The notes under the pieces were generated by a model. The model was not told where the DNA came from, did not search any database, and saw only the letters and a program-made list of their open reading frames with translations. Below are positions 16,084-25,835 of a DNA stretch of 64,000 nucleotides, piece after piece (within the stretch, counting starts at the first letter, position 1; each line of letters opens with the position of its first letter). The stretch comes from Butyrivibrio hungatei DSM 14810 (lineage in GTDB: Bacteria > Bacillota > Clostridia > Lachnospirales > Lachnospiraceae). Both the position numbers and the translations under genes were made by a program. The stretch is taken from contig NZ_FRDH01000013.1 in NCBI RefSeq assembly GCF_900143205.1, positions 39,086 through 103,085 on the forward strand, read 5' to 3'.

Positions 16084-17544
16084 TCAAAACTGCTGATAAA
16101 TAAAGCTTCCTGCGTCGTATCCAGGTCCCCAGATTCCAAGGATCAGGATAATAAGTACTCCAACAAGTCCGATCAGATAACGAACCCAGATTCCCTGACT
16201 CATTATCTTTTCCCTTACAATAATTCCGTAGTAGTTTGCAATGTCAACCAGGATAACCAGCATTATTCCAAGGATCGCAACTAGGAAATCCAGTCTTGTA
16301 AGGCCGTATGAATAAAGGCTCTGGTCCATGATCTGCCATGGAGTGAATACCAAACTATTCTTTATAACCGCAAAAGCCTGTGCCATACTGGATGCTCTAA
16401 AGAACACCCACGCATAATTCACAAGAAGGAACGTAACAACAATCTTAATGAGCCTGTGTGAAAAAGCTCTTCTCTCAACCTTGAAGGTATCTACAAGGAA
16501 GTCTCTGACAGGTCTTAAAAGATATCCTATAACCTGATATACTCCGTGTAAAAATCCCCAGAATACAAAGGTCCAGGCAGCTCCATGCCAAAGTCCTGAA
16601 ACTGCAAATACGATAAGGACATTCAGGTACTTACGAACGGTGCCTTTTCTGTTACCTCCAAGTGGAATATAGAGATAATCTCTAAACCAGGTACTAAGAG
16701 ATATGTGCCATCTTCTCCAGAATTCAGCAATACTTCCGGAAAGATATGGACTTTCAAAGTTCTTCATAACGTCAATTCCCAGAATCCTTGCCATACCGAT
16801 AGCAATGTGGGAATATCCTGCAAAGTCGCAGTAGATCTCAAATGTGTAAAAGATAGTAGCCATAAATGCTGTAAATCCCACAGCACCGGCTGGATTACTA
16901 TAAACTCCCGCAACGTAGATAGAAAGCCTGTCTGCAATCACCATCTTAAGGAAATATCCCCATAACATCTGGAATAATCCATCACGAAGCCTATCGTAAT
17001 CAACAGTAAGGGGATAAGTAAACTGTGGAAGCATCTTCCCAGCTCTTTCAATAGGTCCTGACAGGATCTGTGGAAAGAATGAAACAAAAAGTGCATACTT
17101 TACCACATTCCTCTCAGCCTGAATATCTTCCCTGTAAACGTCTATGAGATATCCGATTGCTTTTAACATATAAAAAGAGATACCGGTTACCGCAAGAAGC
17201 TTGATAGCGCTATCTGAAGCATCGCCGCCTGTAAGCCCCTTAAAGGTACCAACAATAAATCCAAGGTACTTAAAGACTACCAGTGTTCCAATAGTCAGAA
17301 CCAGTGAACCTGTCAGCACCAGCTTTCTCTTGCCTTCATCACTTTTTCCCATCAAAAGAGCTGCACCATAAGTCAGCAGGATAACTGCCGCAAGGACTAT
17401 GGTACTTCCCAGATCTATGCTGCCATAGAAGCAGATACTGGTCACAAAGAGCCAGATATATCTGAACTTCCTTGGAATGACAAAGTTAAATAATACTACA
17501 ACCGGTAAGAATATGAAAAAGTACAGGGAAATAAAACTACTCAT
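16084..17544 (-). CDS. MBOAT family membrane O-acyltransferase (second copy)
   Basis: A 486-residue protein with ten or so membrane segments and the signatures WRRWHISLSTWFRDY, YIPLGGNRKG and SGLWHGAAWTF (His at ~318). It is the AlgI/PatA type that exports acyl groups for polymer O-acylation. It is a paralog of the MBOAT at 7706 but clearly distinct in sequence, and sits with its own SGNH partner. The ATG at 17544 overlaps the end of the GT2 gene by eight bases, so translation is coupled. Confidence 0.92.
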   Translation of the reverse strand: MSSFISLYFFIFLPVVVLFNFVIPRKFRYIWLFVTSICFYGSIDLGSTIVLAAVILLTYGAALLMGKSDEGKRKLVLTGSLVLTIGTLVVFKYLGFIVGTFKGLTGGDASDSAIKLLAVTGISFYMLKAIGYLIDVYREDIQAERNVVKYALFVSFFPQILSGPIERAGKMLPQFTYPLTVDYDRLRDGLFQMLWGYFLKMVIADRLSIYVAGVYSNPAGAVGFTAFMATIFYTFEIYCDFAGYSHIAIGMARILGIDVMKNFESPYLSGSIAEFWRRWHISLSTWFRDYLYIPLGGNRKGTVRKYLNVLIVFAVSGLWHGAAWTFVFWGFLHGVYQVIGYLLRPVRDFLVDTFKVERRAFSHRLIKIVVTFLLVNYAWVFFRASSMAQAFAVIKNSLVFTPWQIMDQSLYSYGLTRLDFLVAILGIMLVILVDIANYYGIIVREKIMSQGIWVRYLIGLVGVLIILILGIWGPGYDAGSFIYQQF

Positions 17545-18481
17545 CGAAATTTATTCTCTTTTCTTCTACAACTATTGGTCTGCCGATTACTCGTGTATTG
17601 ATATTAAGGATGTATTCACCCATAAGTCCGATAAAAAACAGCTGTATAGCGCCGATAAGGAACATACCAATGATCATTGGTGCATAACCTGCGTGGAAGC
17701 TATACCAGTGTGTGAGCTTAAGTATAAGGTATACAAAAGCCACAATTATATCTATAAGTGCGCAGATAAAGCCTGCAAAGGTACAAAGACGAAGTCCAAC
17801 CTTAGTGTATGATGTAATGCTGAGCATTGCTGCATCATAGAGGGTATAGAAGTTATTGTGGGTCTTGCCTGCTCTACGCTGTGGCTGCTCGTACTCAACT
17901 GTTGTCATGTTAAAGCCTTCACCGTACTCAGCAACAATTCCTCTGATAAATGGAATTGGGTCATCAAGCTGTCTAAGGAGCTGGATGAAGGTCTTGTCAT
18001 AAAGTCCAAATCCTGTAAAGTGCTCGATCATGCGAACACTGGACATGTTCTTGATAGTCTTGTAATACATGGTTCTAAGGAAATAGATAAACCCGTTTTC
18101 CTTACTTGAAGACTTAACACCACTAACGATCTTGTGGCCTTCCTCCCACTTTTTTACAAAAACAGGAATGAGCTCAACCGGATCCTGAAAGTCTGCGCAG
18201 ATAGGAATAACACAGTCTCCATCAAGAGAGCACATGCCGTGGAATGGAGAGTTAAACTGTCCAAAGTTAGTAACGTTAAAGATTGCCTTGATCTTCTTGT
18301 TGCCTTCACAGATCTTCTCAATCTTGTCTCTTGTTCCATCAGTTGATGCGTTGTCGATAAATACGATCTCGTAATCATACTGTGGAAGCTCTGTCTTTAA
18401 TACATTTTCTGCTGCTGCAGATATTCCCTCTACATTTTCACTTTCATTAAAGCAGGGAATCAAAATACTGATCTTTTTCAT
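17537..18481 (-). CDS. GT2 glycosyltransferase with two C-terminal membrane helices (GtrB/DPM-like)
   Basis: A 314-residue protein: N-terminal GT-A domain starting ISILIPCFNESENV, FIDNASTDGT (~41-50), CADFQDP as the metal-binding acidic motif, and two membrane helices at ~230-255 and ~265-295. Such enzymes usually load a sugar onto undecaprenyl phosphate on the inner face, for later use outside by a GT-C enzyme. It is in an operon with a FAD oxidoreductase and an MBOAT. The sugar is not identifiable. Confidence 0.85.
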   Translation of the reverse strand: MKKISILIPCFNESENVEGISAAAENVLKTELPQYDYEIVFIDNASTDGTRDKIEKICEGNKKIKAIFNVTNFGQFNSPFHGMCSLDGDCVIPICADFQDPVELIPVFVKKWEEGHKIVSGVKSSSKENGFIYFLRTMYYKTIKNMSSVRMIEHFTGFGLYDKTFIQLLRQLDDPIPFIRGIVAEYGEGFNMTTVEYEQPQRRAGKTHNNFYTLYDAAMLSITSYTKVGLRLCTFAGFICALIDIIVAFVYLILKLTHWYSFHAGYAPMIIGMFLIGAIQLFFIGLMGEYILNINTRVIGRPIVVEEKRINFDE

Positions 18482-18504
18482 AATAATCCTCTAAAACATA
18501 ACTA

Positions 18505-18530
18505 ATGCGGTGCGATAACACGCACCGCAT
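18505..18530. other. Perfect 10-bp intercistronic hairpin
   Basis: ATGCGGTGCG and CGCACCGCAT are perfect arms around ATAACA in the 70-base gap between the FAD oxidoreductase and the GT2 gene. No T-run follows on either strand, so it may be an mRNA processing or stability hairpin rather than a full terminator. Confidence 0.6.
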
Positions 18531-18551
18531 AAACTTACTAAATTCAAAAAC

Positions 18552-20129
18552 TTAATCTACCTGAACTTCATCTGAAACTTCTTCAGTTGTTTCATGGTAT
18601 TCTTTTTCTGTGTTGACATTCCAAATGTTGCTGCGGTCTGTCTCGCCACTCAAGATGTTCTTAACAGTCTCAAAAGATGTGCACATTGAGTGGTCAATAT
18701 TGTTGTAACGGTGCTGTCCATTACGTCCTACACAATAGAGGTTGTCAATCGTGTTGAGGTAATCAACAAGCTTGTCCATTTCAGCATATGTATCAAAGTA
18801 AGCAGGATATGCCTTCTTAACTCTTTCCATGTGATAATCAAGAACTTCATCAGGGCTGTTTATAAGCTTAAGTGTAACCATCTCATCGATAGCCATCTTA
18901 GCAAACTCATCTTCAGTCATGTTCCACATTGAATCACCTTCAAAGCAGAAGTACTCAAGACCTACCCATACTGTGTTCTCAAGGTCTTTTACCAGATAAG
19001 GAGACCAGTTATTGTAGATCTGGAATCTACCCATCTTAACTGTTCTGTCCTGAACGTATACCCAGTTATCTGGAACGATGCCGCCCATAGTCTTGAGCTT
19101 GGTCTTGTTCTCAAGGTTAAGCTTAGGAACCAGAACACCAAGTGTCATGTAATCTCTGTAAGGAAGACCCTTAGCAATTCTAAGTGGATCTGCAGGAACA
19201 TCATTCATACCCTCTACAAGGTCCTTAACAGGCATTGAGCTGATGAAGATATCACCTTCGATCTCCATCTCACTGCCATCCATGAGATATGTGATACCAA
19301 CGATGTGATCGCCCTTCTTACGGATCTTGGTAACTTTAGCATTCATAACGATAGTTCCGCCAAGCTCCTTGATCTGCTGAGCTGTTACTTCCCAGAGCTG
19401 ACCAGGTCCAAGCTTTGGATAATGGAACTCTTCGATAAGTGAAGTCTCTACCTTGCCGTCCTTGTTGCCGTGCTTCTTGTTAAGAGCATTCTTGAGAACT
19501 GCCATGATAGACACACCCTTAACTCTCTGAGCGCCCCATGAAGGATCGATCTCAGATGGGTGTCTGCCCCAAAGATTCTCTGTGTAGTACTCAAAGAACA
19601 TTGAGTAAAGCTTCTTACCAAATCTGTTAACGTAAAAATCTTCAAGAGACTTCTCTTCTCTCTTGTGGATCATAGCCCCAAGATATGAAAAGCCACATGC
19701 TATAGTCTTAAGAAGTCCCATATTCTTGAAGGTCTCAACCTTAAGAGATATAGGATAATCATAGAACTTGCGGTCAAAGAAGATTCTGGATACACGATTA
19801 CGCTTCAGCATAACCTTGTCAGTCTTCTCAGGATCTGGTCCGCCATCAGCCAGCTCCATCTGTCTCTCTAACGCAATGTCATCGTATGCAGGCTTGCCCT
19901 GAAGTGGAAGCATCTTTTCCCACCACTCGTTTACCTCTGGAACCTTGGAAAAGAATCTGTGTCCTCCCATGTCCATACGATTTCCCTTGTAATTTACAGT
20001 CCTGGAAATACCACCAAAAGCTGCTGTCTCCTCAAAAACCACCACCTGATAGTCCTTAGATTTAGACAAAAGCTCATATGCTGCAGTTAAACCTGCAGGA
20101 CCTGCCCCAATTATTACAACCTTTTTCAT
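18552..20129 (-). CDS. FAD-dependent amine-oxidase/UDP-galactopyranose-mutase-like oxidoreductase
   Basis: A 525-residue flavoprotein. The N-terminal Rossmann motif is [12 protein letters not shown] (8-19) followed by an acidic strand end (VVFEE) and GGISRTV; GGHRFF follows as in UDP-galactopyranose mutase-like proteins, and the C-terminal FAD contact [12 protein letters not shown] is near 474-485. This group is frequent in polysaccharide loci next to GT2 genes. Its exact reaction is unknown to me; true galactopyranose mutases are shorter (~380 residues). It leads an operon with its own strong promoter at 20172-20200. Confidence 0.75.
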   Translation of the reverse strand: MKKVVIIGAGPAGLTAAYELLSKSKDYQVVVFEETAAFGGISRTVNYKGNRMDMGGHRFFSKVPEVNEWWEKMLPLQGKPAYDDIALERQMELADGGPDPEKTDKVMLKRNRVSRIFFDRKFYDYPISLKVETFKNMGLLKTIACGFSYLGAMIHKREEKSLEDFYVNRFGKKLYSMFFEYYTENLWGRHPSEIDPSWGAQRVKGVSIMAVLKNALNKKHGNKDGKVETSLIEEFHYPKLGPGQLWEVTAQQIKELGGTIVMNAKVTKIRKKGDHIVGITYLMDGSEMEIEGDIFISSMPVKDLVEGMNDVPADPLRIAKGLPYRDYMTLGVLVPKLNLENKTKLKTMGGIVPDNWVYVQDRTVKMGRFQIYNNWSPYLVKDLENTVWVGLEYFCFEGDSMWNMTEDEFAKMAIDEMVTLKLINSPDEVLDYHMERVKKAYPAYFDTYAEMDKLVDYLNTIDNLYCVGRNGQHRYNNIDHSMCTSFETVKNILSGETDRSNIWNVNTEKEYHETTEEVSDEVQVD

Positions 20130-20171
20130 TCCTTTATCCTCAATCGTAAATTAATCTTTTCAAACATAAGT

Positions 20172-20200
20172 AGTATACCTTATATAAAGACATTGTTCAA
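20172..20200 (-). promoter_or_regulatory. Strong promoter for the FAD oxidoreductase to udk operon
   Basis: On the minus strand TTGAAC, a 17-bp spacer and TATACT lie 43 bases before the ATG at 20129. It follows directly after the terminator of the lipoprotein gene. Confidence 0.7.
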
Positions 20201-20224
20201 ATTTTAGTACACTACCAAAGCAAA

Positions 20225-20263
20225 ATAAAAACCTGCTCCCATGTTTTCTGATGGAAGCAGGTT
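20225..20263 (-). terminator. Rho-independent terminator of the SGNH lipoprotein gene
   Basis: On the minus strand AACCTGCTTCCAT and its complement ATGGGAGCAGGTT form a strong stem, followed by TTTTATTTT. It lies 28 bases after the stop of the gene at 20291. Confidence 0.85.
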
Positions 20264-20290
20264 AAATACCAAAAATTTTAGGTTGTGGAC

Positions 20291-21523
20291 TTACTGTTGC
20301 TGCTGTTCCTGGGCTGACTCATTTGCTGCCTCTACAGATGAAGCATCAATTTCCTCCTGAGTTACAGGTGGTGCAAGAAGATACTCGCCGTTCTGCATCT
20401 TGGCCCAAGCTTCTGGATAATACTGCTGCATAAGATCATGTCTGAATCTGAAGTACTCATCAGGATCGAAATTAGCAATTTCGATGTTATCACGCTCAAG
20501 GTAAGCGTATGGTTCATAGCCTTCGTAGAAATTAGGGATATGAGCAAGAAGTCTTGCAAATATCTGTCTACCTGTAAGTGTAAGGTGAACACCATCTATA
20601 AGGTACTGCTCAGCAGTATCAAGATAAAGATCTGAGTGCTCTCTGAACATTCCGTCAAAGTCGATGCATCCCTCATCCTCAGAAACATTCTTGGCCTTCT
20701 TGGCGTAATCAGCAAGTGTGCCATATCCGTTACTTACAACATATGTATCACCGATAAATGCATCGTTTGTATCCTTGTAGATTCCATAGAATGGAGTCAT
20801 GATAATGATCTTGGCATCAGGGCTCATCTTCTTTAAGATATCAATACCTGCGCACATAGCATCATAATATGCATGAATTCTGTTGTCTCCATCATACTGG
20901 GTGTAATCGATAGGGTTGCCGCTAAAGAAATCGTTGGCACCATACTCGATAACATAGTAATCAACCTTTGCAGGATCGATCTTGTTCATAGTCTCAAGAA
21001 CTTCCGGATGGCTTGCAAGAACTGCATTTCTATCTGCCTGTCCTGAGTATGCATAAGCCATACCGATGAAGCTATCTGAATTCATAGTAGCTGGATCAAC
21101 TGATGATGATGAAGCCTCAAGAGCTGCTGTAGTACCACCAATACCAAGGTTATAAACTACTGAATGAGGAACTCTTTGAGAAACAAGTGAAGGGATATCT
21201 GTTCCATCTCCTCTTCCGCTTGCCATCTGGCTATCTCCAAAGAATACCATAACTGTCTGATCTTCATCAGCCGCTACCTGCTTATCAACTGTTGATGTAG
21301 AAGCAGAAGCGCTTGACTCTTCAAAAGTAGGCTCTGCAAGACCTTCCATAACTACGATTGAGCTAACTGAAGCTGCATCATCCTCTGCAGAATCTTCATT
21401 AGAAGCCTCATCTCCCACATACTCATTTGCTGTCTGAACATCATTATTCTTAAGGCCGCAACCAGATACCATTATTGTAATTGTTGAAATAACTGCTATT
21501 GCAGCCATTAGTTTTCTTTTCAT
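20291..21523 (-). CDS. SGNH/GDSL esterase-like lipoprotein
   Basis: A 410-residue predicted lipoprotein: signal peptide with lipobox VSGC (Cys22), a low-complexity Ser/Asp/Glu linker (~25-90), then a complete SGNH domain with FFGDSQMASG (GDS at 96-98), EYGANDFFSG and DGVHLTLTG. It probably removes or moves acyl groups on surface glycans outside the cell. The start is ATG 21523 because AGGAGG lies nine bases before it. It has its own promoter and terminator, unlike its neighbours, so it can be regulated alone. The end is Gln-rich (EQQQQ). Confidence 0.85.
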   Translation of the reverse strand: MKRKLMAAIAVISTITIMVSGCGLKNNDVQTANEYVGDEASNEDSAEDDAASVSSIVVMEGLAEPTFEESSASASTSTVDKQVAADEDQTVMVFFGDSQMASGRGDGTDIPSLVSQRVPHSVVYNLGIGGTTAALEASSSSVDPATMNSDSFIGMAYAYSGQADRNAVLASHPEVLETMNKIDPAKVDYYVIEYGANDFFSGNPIDYTQYDGDNRIHAYYDAMCAGIDILKKMSPDAKIIIMTPFYGIYKDTNDAFIGDTYVVSNGYGTLADYAKKAKNVSEDEGCIDFDGMFREHSDLYLDTAEQYLIDGVHLTLTGRQIFARLLAHIPNFYEGYEPYAYLERDNIEIANFDPDEYFRFRHDLMQQYYPEAWAKMQNGEYLLAPPVTQEEIDASSVEAANESAQEQQQQ

Positions 21524-21549
21524 CCTTTTAATTCCTCCTAACAAAACTC

Positions 21550-21632
21550 ATTCTACCACTTGTTTCGGATTTGGAAATAGAAAAGCAAAAAAATTAAGGA
21601 AATCTGCTGTTAATCTTAAGAAAGTCTTAAGA
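21550..21632 (-). promoter_or_regulatory. Promoter region of the lipoprotein gene with an 11-bp direct repeat
   Basis: An extended -10 element (TGGTAGAAT, TAGAAT at 21550-21555) precedes the gene. About 58-80 bases further upstream are two TCTTAAG copies spaced by 11 bp (21614-21632) flanked by GTTAAC and TTAACA. Direct repeats at one helical turn are typical of OmpR/PhoB-type response regulators. The regulator is unknown. Confidence 0.4.
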
Positions 21633-21652
21633 AGTTAACACTATTTCGATAA

Positions 21653-22888
21653 TTAATTATCGGTGCCAATAGTTTCCTTTTGAATCTTATTAAGCTTTTT
21701 CATGCCAAGGATCATGGTAAATCCAAATCTCACAAGGTTAACAATAACGAGTCCGTAAGCTATTCCGGGAAGTCCCAGTATGTAAGTCATAGGAATAACT
21801 ACTACGCAGAAAGCTACCGCGTAAACTGCATTTATAAGAAGCTGCAGTTTCTCAGCAGAAAAGCTCATGATGATGACCATAAGTGAACCTGATATGAAGT
21901 AAAGGATTTGTCCTAAGTTTGCCACAAAGAAATATGGAACAGTCTCCTCAAAAACATCAGGATACATTATCTGTACAAAAAGATATGATACTCCTGTGCA
22001 GCAGATAGCTCCAATAACTGTAAGCACAAGGAATGCTGCTGCGATGATTCCAAATCTCTTTTTATTAAGCTCTATCTTGTAGTTAGTAAGATAGCTTATG
22101 ATAACGCCGTTTAGCGGAGTTGTGAGCATTGCTACGATCTTACCCACAAGACTTGCTGTGTAGTAAATTGTAACTTCCCTTGAACCAACCGCAAGTCTTA
22201 ATAAGATCCTGTCTGAATGAAGGATCAGTGCACCCAGCAAATTACTGGCAGATATAAAGAAAAGAGATTTCATATTCTCTTTAAAGCTACTGGAAATTTC
22301 TGTAAATGGCGCCCTAAAGATCCTGCCTCTTACCACGGTGTAGATGATACCAAAGACTTCACCTGTAAGGATTGTAATAACCCAGTTGCCGGTGTATCTA
22401 TATAACCTAAGGCCTAGGATATAACCCAAAGAAACTGATGTGAAGAACAGGAAGTAATCAAGGAACTTAATGTTCATCCTGTATTCAACATCAGAATAGT
22501 ATCTGGCAACAGTTATAGCCATCAGCACAAATACCCAGATAAACTGGATAAGATCAAGGCTATGGATCGCAATAAGTGAACCTATAGTTACAGGTATCGA
22601 TATCAGGGTGATGATCAGAAGGAAAAGGTTGTAATCACCGTTTGCTTCTGTTCTGTCTTTTTTGGCTACCATACGTGAGTAACTGCCAGCGGTACCAAAA
22701 CCTGCGCCCATGATGGACACTGCTGATATCAAATAAAGAACGGTGCCAAAAGCATCCGCCCCAACATAAGTCTCAAGTCTTGGGTAGATCAGAAGCTGAA
22801 GGACACCGTTATAGATTACCAGCGCAAGTACACTGAATATAAAGTCTTTTGATGCATTTAAAACTAATTTCTTATTATTACTTTTCAT
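21653..22888 (-). CDS. Wzx-type oligosaccharide flippase
   Basis: A 411-residue protein with about twelve membrane segments and the general pattern of the MATE/Wzx superfamily (LLGALILHSDRILL near the middle, GSYSRMV early). It should flip an undecaprenyl-linked repeat unit to the outside. It overlaps the upstream GT2 gene by 11 bases, so the two are co-translated. A second flippase of the same superfamily is at 51750, so the window may encode two polymers or an alternative unit. No diagnostic motif exists for this family; the call is from helix pattern and context. Confidence 0.75.
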   Translation of the reverse strand: MKSNNKKLVLNASKDFIFSVLALVIYNGVLQLLIYPRLETYVGADAFGTVLYLISAVSIMGAGFGTAGSYSRMVAKKDRTEANGDYNLFLLIITLISIPVTIGSLIAIHSLDLIQFIWVFVLMAITVARYYSDVEYRMNIKFLDYFLFFTSVSLGYILGLRLYRYTGNWVITILTGEVFGIIYTVVRGRIFRAPFTEISSSFKENMKSLFFISASNLLGALILHSDRILLRLAVGSREVTIYYTASLVGKIVAMLTTPLNGVIISYLTNYKIELNKKRFGIIAAAFLVLTVIGAICCTGVSYLFVQIMYPDVFEETVPYFFVANLGQILYFISGSLMVIIMSFSAEKLQLLINAVYAVAFCVVVIPMTYILGLPGIAYGLVIVNLVRFGFTMILGMKKLNKIQKETIGTDN

Positions 22889-23828
22889 TATCTGAATAAT
22901 CCGTCTCTTTGTGCCTCTGAAGCATGTTCAGCTGCATCTCAAATTCTCTCCTGTTGTTGATAGCCATTGTAGAAAGAAGCACTCCTACAAAGAAGCTCTG
23001 TACCGCAGCCATCATAACAAAGCAGCACACGATAAGTGTTGGGATCCTTGGAACAAGATGTGTTGCCCAGTATTCCTGAAGGATTGGAACAAAGAAGATA
23101 ACTGAAAGGATAGCAAGAAGACCAGCAAGGATTGAGAAAAATCCAAATGGCTTGTAGCTTCTGTAAAGTCTTGCAATAGTCTTAAGGACCTTAAATCCAT
23201 CAGCGTAAGTGTTGAGCTTGGACTCTGATCCTTCTGGACGATCTCTATAGTCAATAACTACATTGTCGATCTGCATGTTATTGTAGACAGCGTGGATAGT
23301 CATCTCTGTCTCAATCTCAAATCCCTTTGATAGAACAGGGAATGTCTTAACAAATTCATAGCTGAATGCTCTAAAGCCAGTCATGATATCTCTGATGTTA
23401 CATCCAAAGAGCTTGTTGATGCTGCCTCTTACGAGATTGTTTCCAAAGTTGTGGAATGGTCTCTTGTTTTCCTGATAGTAGGTGCTTGATAATCTGTCAC
23501 CAACAACCATATCTGAATTGTGGTTAAGAACAAGGTCAACCATCTCAGGTGCTGACTCCATAGGATATGTGTCATCACCGTCAACCATTACATATACAAG
23601 GGCATCGATCTCGCGGAACATTCTCCTTATAACATTGCCCTTGCCCTGCATGTATTCATTGCGAACTACAGCACCCTCAGCCTCTGCGATCTCAGCTGTG
23701 CGGTCCTTGGAGTTATTGTTGTAAACATATATGGTAGCCTCAGGAAGTGCCTTTTTGGCATCTCTGATAACCTTACCAATTGTCTTTTCTTCGTTGTAGC
23801 ATGGAATCAAAACTGCGATCTTATCCAT
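22878..23828 (-). CDS. GT2 glycosyltransferase with two C-terminal membrane helices
   Basis: About 316 residues. The GT-A domain shows IAVLIPCYNEEKTIG, YNNNSKDRT, MVDGDDTYP (the DGDD metal motif, ~93-96) and GFRAFS; two helices follow at ~235-255 and ~265-290. It resembles polyprenyl-phosphate sugar synthases found beside flippases. I choose ATG 23828 since AGAGG lies six bases upstream; the ATG at 23846 has no site. A consensus-like promoter stands 70 bases upstream, so this gene and the flippase form a transcription unit. Confidence 0.85.
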   Translation of the reverse strand: MDKIAVLIPCYNEEKTIGKVIRDAKKALPEATIYVYNNNSKDRTAEIAEAEGAVVRNEYMQGKGNVIRRMFREIDALVYVMVDGDDTYPMESAPEMVDLVLNHNSDMVVGDRLSSTYYQENKRPFHNFGNNLVRGSINKLFGCNIRDIMTGFRAFSYEFVKTFPVLSKGFEIETEMTIHAVYNNMQIDNVVIDYRDRPEGSESKLNTYADGFKVLKTIARLYRSYKPFGFFSILAGLLAILSVIFFVPILQEYWATHLVPRIPTLIVCCFVMMAAVQSFFVGVLLSTMAINNRREFEMQLNMLQRHKETDYSDNEK

Positions 23829-23897
23829 CTGTACCTCTTTTATCATCTATTTTGCCAGTTGCAAAAAATTTTTGTATTTCAAGTCTGTAGCTTAATT

Positions 23898-23926
23898 ATT
23901 GTAACCTCTAATGAATCAAATGACAA
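23898..23926 (-). promoter_or_regulatory. Promoter for the GT2-flippase unit
   Basis: On the minus strand TTGTCA, a 17-bp spacer and TACAAT are present 70 bases before the ATG at 23828. Confidence 0.65.
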
Positions 23927-23951
23927 CCAATCAGGATTTCACTAGCTTCTT

Positions 23952-25814
23952 TCAAGTTTCCGGAAATCCATATACATAAATAGTATATGGTGAGCTCTTA
24001 TCTTCATAGGTTCCAATAAGCTCAATGCCTGTTTCCTCGGCATTAGAGATTTCAATCCTGGATAGAATGTACTTGCAATGAAGGTCCTTAAGTGACTGTG
24101 CATTGATATAAATATCTGTATCTGTAACACCAGTCATACTCTTTGTTGCCATGACTATTGAAAGGTCAGAGCCAGAGTATAGATAACACCTTGCTCCCCA
24201 ATCATCGTAGTAAAGTCTTGTAGGCTCCATTCTCTCAAGGGCCGGTGCAATAACCTCTCTAAATCTCTCTTTGTAGCTCTGAGGATAGAATCCCAGATAG
24301 CCATCAAGTGTGTAGAAGCCGTTGTACTCAAGGATTGCAGGATGCATACCATAGGCAACGCAGTAATCCTCGCCGTTGTAATCAAGGTCCTTTTTTATCT
24401 TGTCAAAGAGCTCTGTTGAATAGAACTCTCTATAATTAAGGTCATCGTTTTCGTGATGGAACAGTTCCTGTCTTGCTGTCAAAAGAGCTGTTCTATAAAG
24501 GTCATTGTATCTTGTAGGAGTAAAAAGAACTATGCCTATAGCCACAAGGATCACAACATACTGCATAAAGAGCATGAAGTTCAGAGCGCCCTTTGACTTA
24601 TGTCTTCTAAACTTGTTGTCAGAGTTCTTTTTATAGCATCTGTAAACGATGATGAACAAAAGAACGCACCAGATAAACGGATTAAAGAAGATTGTCCTGT
24701 TGTACTGGAAGCCCGTAAGTGGAGGAAGGAGCGTTTCTATCACAAACTCCACAGGCTCTGAATAGTAAAGGCCGTAAACCACGCAGTTAAATACAAGGAT
24801 CAAAACTCCAAGATTAAAGTAATCAGTAAAGATACCCTCAAAATCTCTGTCAATTATGTACTTCACATTAAGGTAAATGAAGTAAACTGCGCAGATAGGC
24901 ATGATAAAGAACTTGTGAAGGTCGTCAACATGCATCATGCCGTTAACAAAAATATTTCCCATTTCCCCCAATATTTCAGGAGCAGAGAGATAAGTCTGGA
25001 CCATAGTCTCTCTGATAGTTGGCGTGTCAGTAAATAGCATCAGGTAAAAGAGTCTGTACTCGAATACCACATTTCCAATAGTAAGGAAGATCAGCGCATA
25101 TAAAAGGCTAAAAGAAAACTTTTTGTCCTTGATCCAGAGCCAGATGATGGCTATAAACAAATATCCCAGGATAAAGAATCCAATATATGAGAAATAGGAA
25201 ACAAATGGGAATAAGAAGATCAAAAACAGCCATTTAAAGCTCTTTTTAAAGGAAGCTCCCGGGCCTTTAGCTTCTGTTCCCGCCCTATAAGCTTTGATAA
25301 GTAAAAATATGATCAAAGGAATTGACGCAAATGGAATCCCAAAAGCCGGGAAAAGATTAAGTACGCCATACAAAAGACCTGTTAAAGTAGCAAAATTATC
25401 AACATGATCATCATAGAAAACCGGATTGATACTGAAATTTCCATACTTCTTGCCAGCTTCAGTCTTCTCATAGATAACCTCTAAAAGAAGGAGCCTCATT
25501 GAAAATACAGCAATGATGACCTTAAGGACATATCCTGTAACATAGGCTGCAAAAGGTGGTAAAAACATAAAAAGGACAGTGTACAAAGAAAGCTCACTTG
25601 GGAGCACGTCTCTTGATACACCGCCTAGAAATGGAGCATGCACATACTGTGCAAAGAAGCTCCCTGTATTTTGAAGCATTGCAAATTGGGCCTGAAAGAG
25701 GTCAAGATTATCCTGGATGGCAATATAACTATTCTCTCCAATTGCGGAATAAAAAATCACAACAAATAAGAGAAACAGAAATACTATGAACTTACCAATG
25801 GATAATCTCCTCAT
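23952..25814 (-). CDS. Large polytopic membrane protein, DUF6044/YfhO-like
   Basis: A 620-residue protein with about twelve membrane segments and a C-terminal soluble part of ~170 residues. The early outside loop AIQDNLDLFQAQF holds the acidic residues expected for a GT-C active site, and GGVSRDVLPSEL follows. The pattern matches DUF6044 or YfhO-like proteins that act in glycosylation of surface polymers in Firmicutes. The function is inferred only. It is the last gene before the promoter at 23898 and lies 21 bases after the radical SAM gene. Confidence 0.6.
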   Translation of the reverse strand: MRRLSIGKFIVFLFLLFVVIFYSAIGENSYIAIQDNLDLFQAQFAMLQNTGSFFAQYVHAPFLGGVSRDVLPSELSLYTVLFMFLPPFAAYVTGYVLKVIIAVFSMRLLLLEVIYEKTEAGKKYGNFSINPVFYDDHVDNFATLTGLLYGVLNLFPAFGIPFASIPLIIFLLIKAYRAGTEAKGPGASFKKSFKWLFLIFLFPFVSYFSYIGFFILGYLFIAIIWLWIKDKKFSFSLLYALIFLTIGNVVFEYRLFYLMLFTDTPTIRETMVQTYLSAPEILGEMGNIFVNGMMHVDDLHKFFIMPICAVYFIYLNVKYIIDRDFEGIFTDYFNLGVLILVFNCVVYGLYYSEPVEFVIETLLPPLTGFQYNRTIFFNPFIWCVLLFIIVYRCYKKNSDNKFRRHKSKGALNFMLFMQYVVILVAIGIVLFTPTRYNDLYRTALLTARQELFHHENDDLNYREFYSTELFDKIKKDLDYNGEDYCVAYGMHPAILEYNGFYTLDGYLGFYPQSYKERFREVIAPALERMEPTRLYYDDWGARCYLYSGSDLSIVMATKSMTGVTDTDIYINAQSLKDLHCKYILSRIEISNAEETGIELIGTYEDKSSPYTIYVYGFPET

Positions 25815-25835
25815 ATTCTTAGCCCCAAATACTTT

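Noticed and set aside
18505..18530. Terminator after the FAD oxidoreductase
   Set aside because: The stem is strong but no T-run follows on the coding strand, and the next gene has no promoter of its own, so I list it only as a hairpin.
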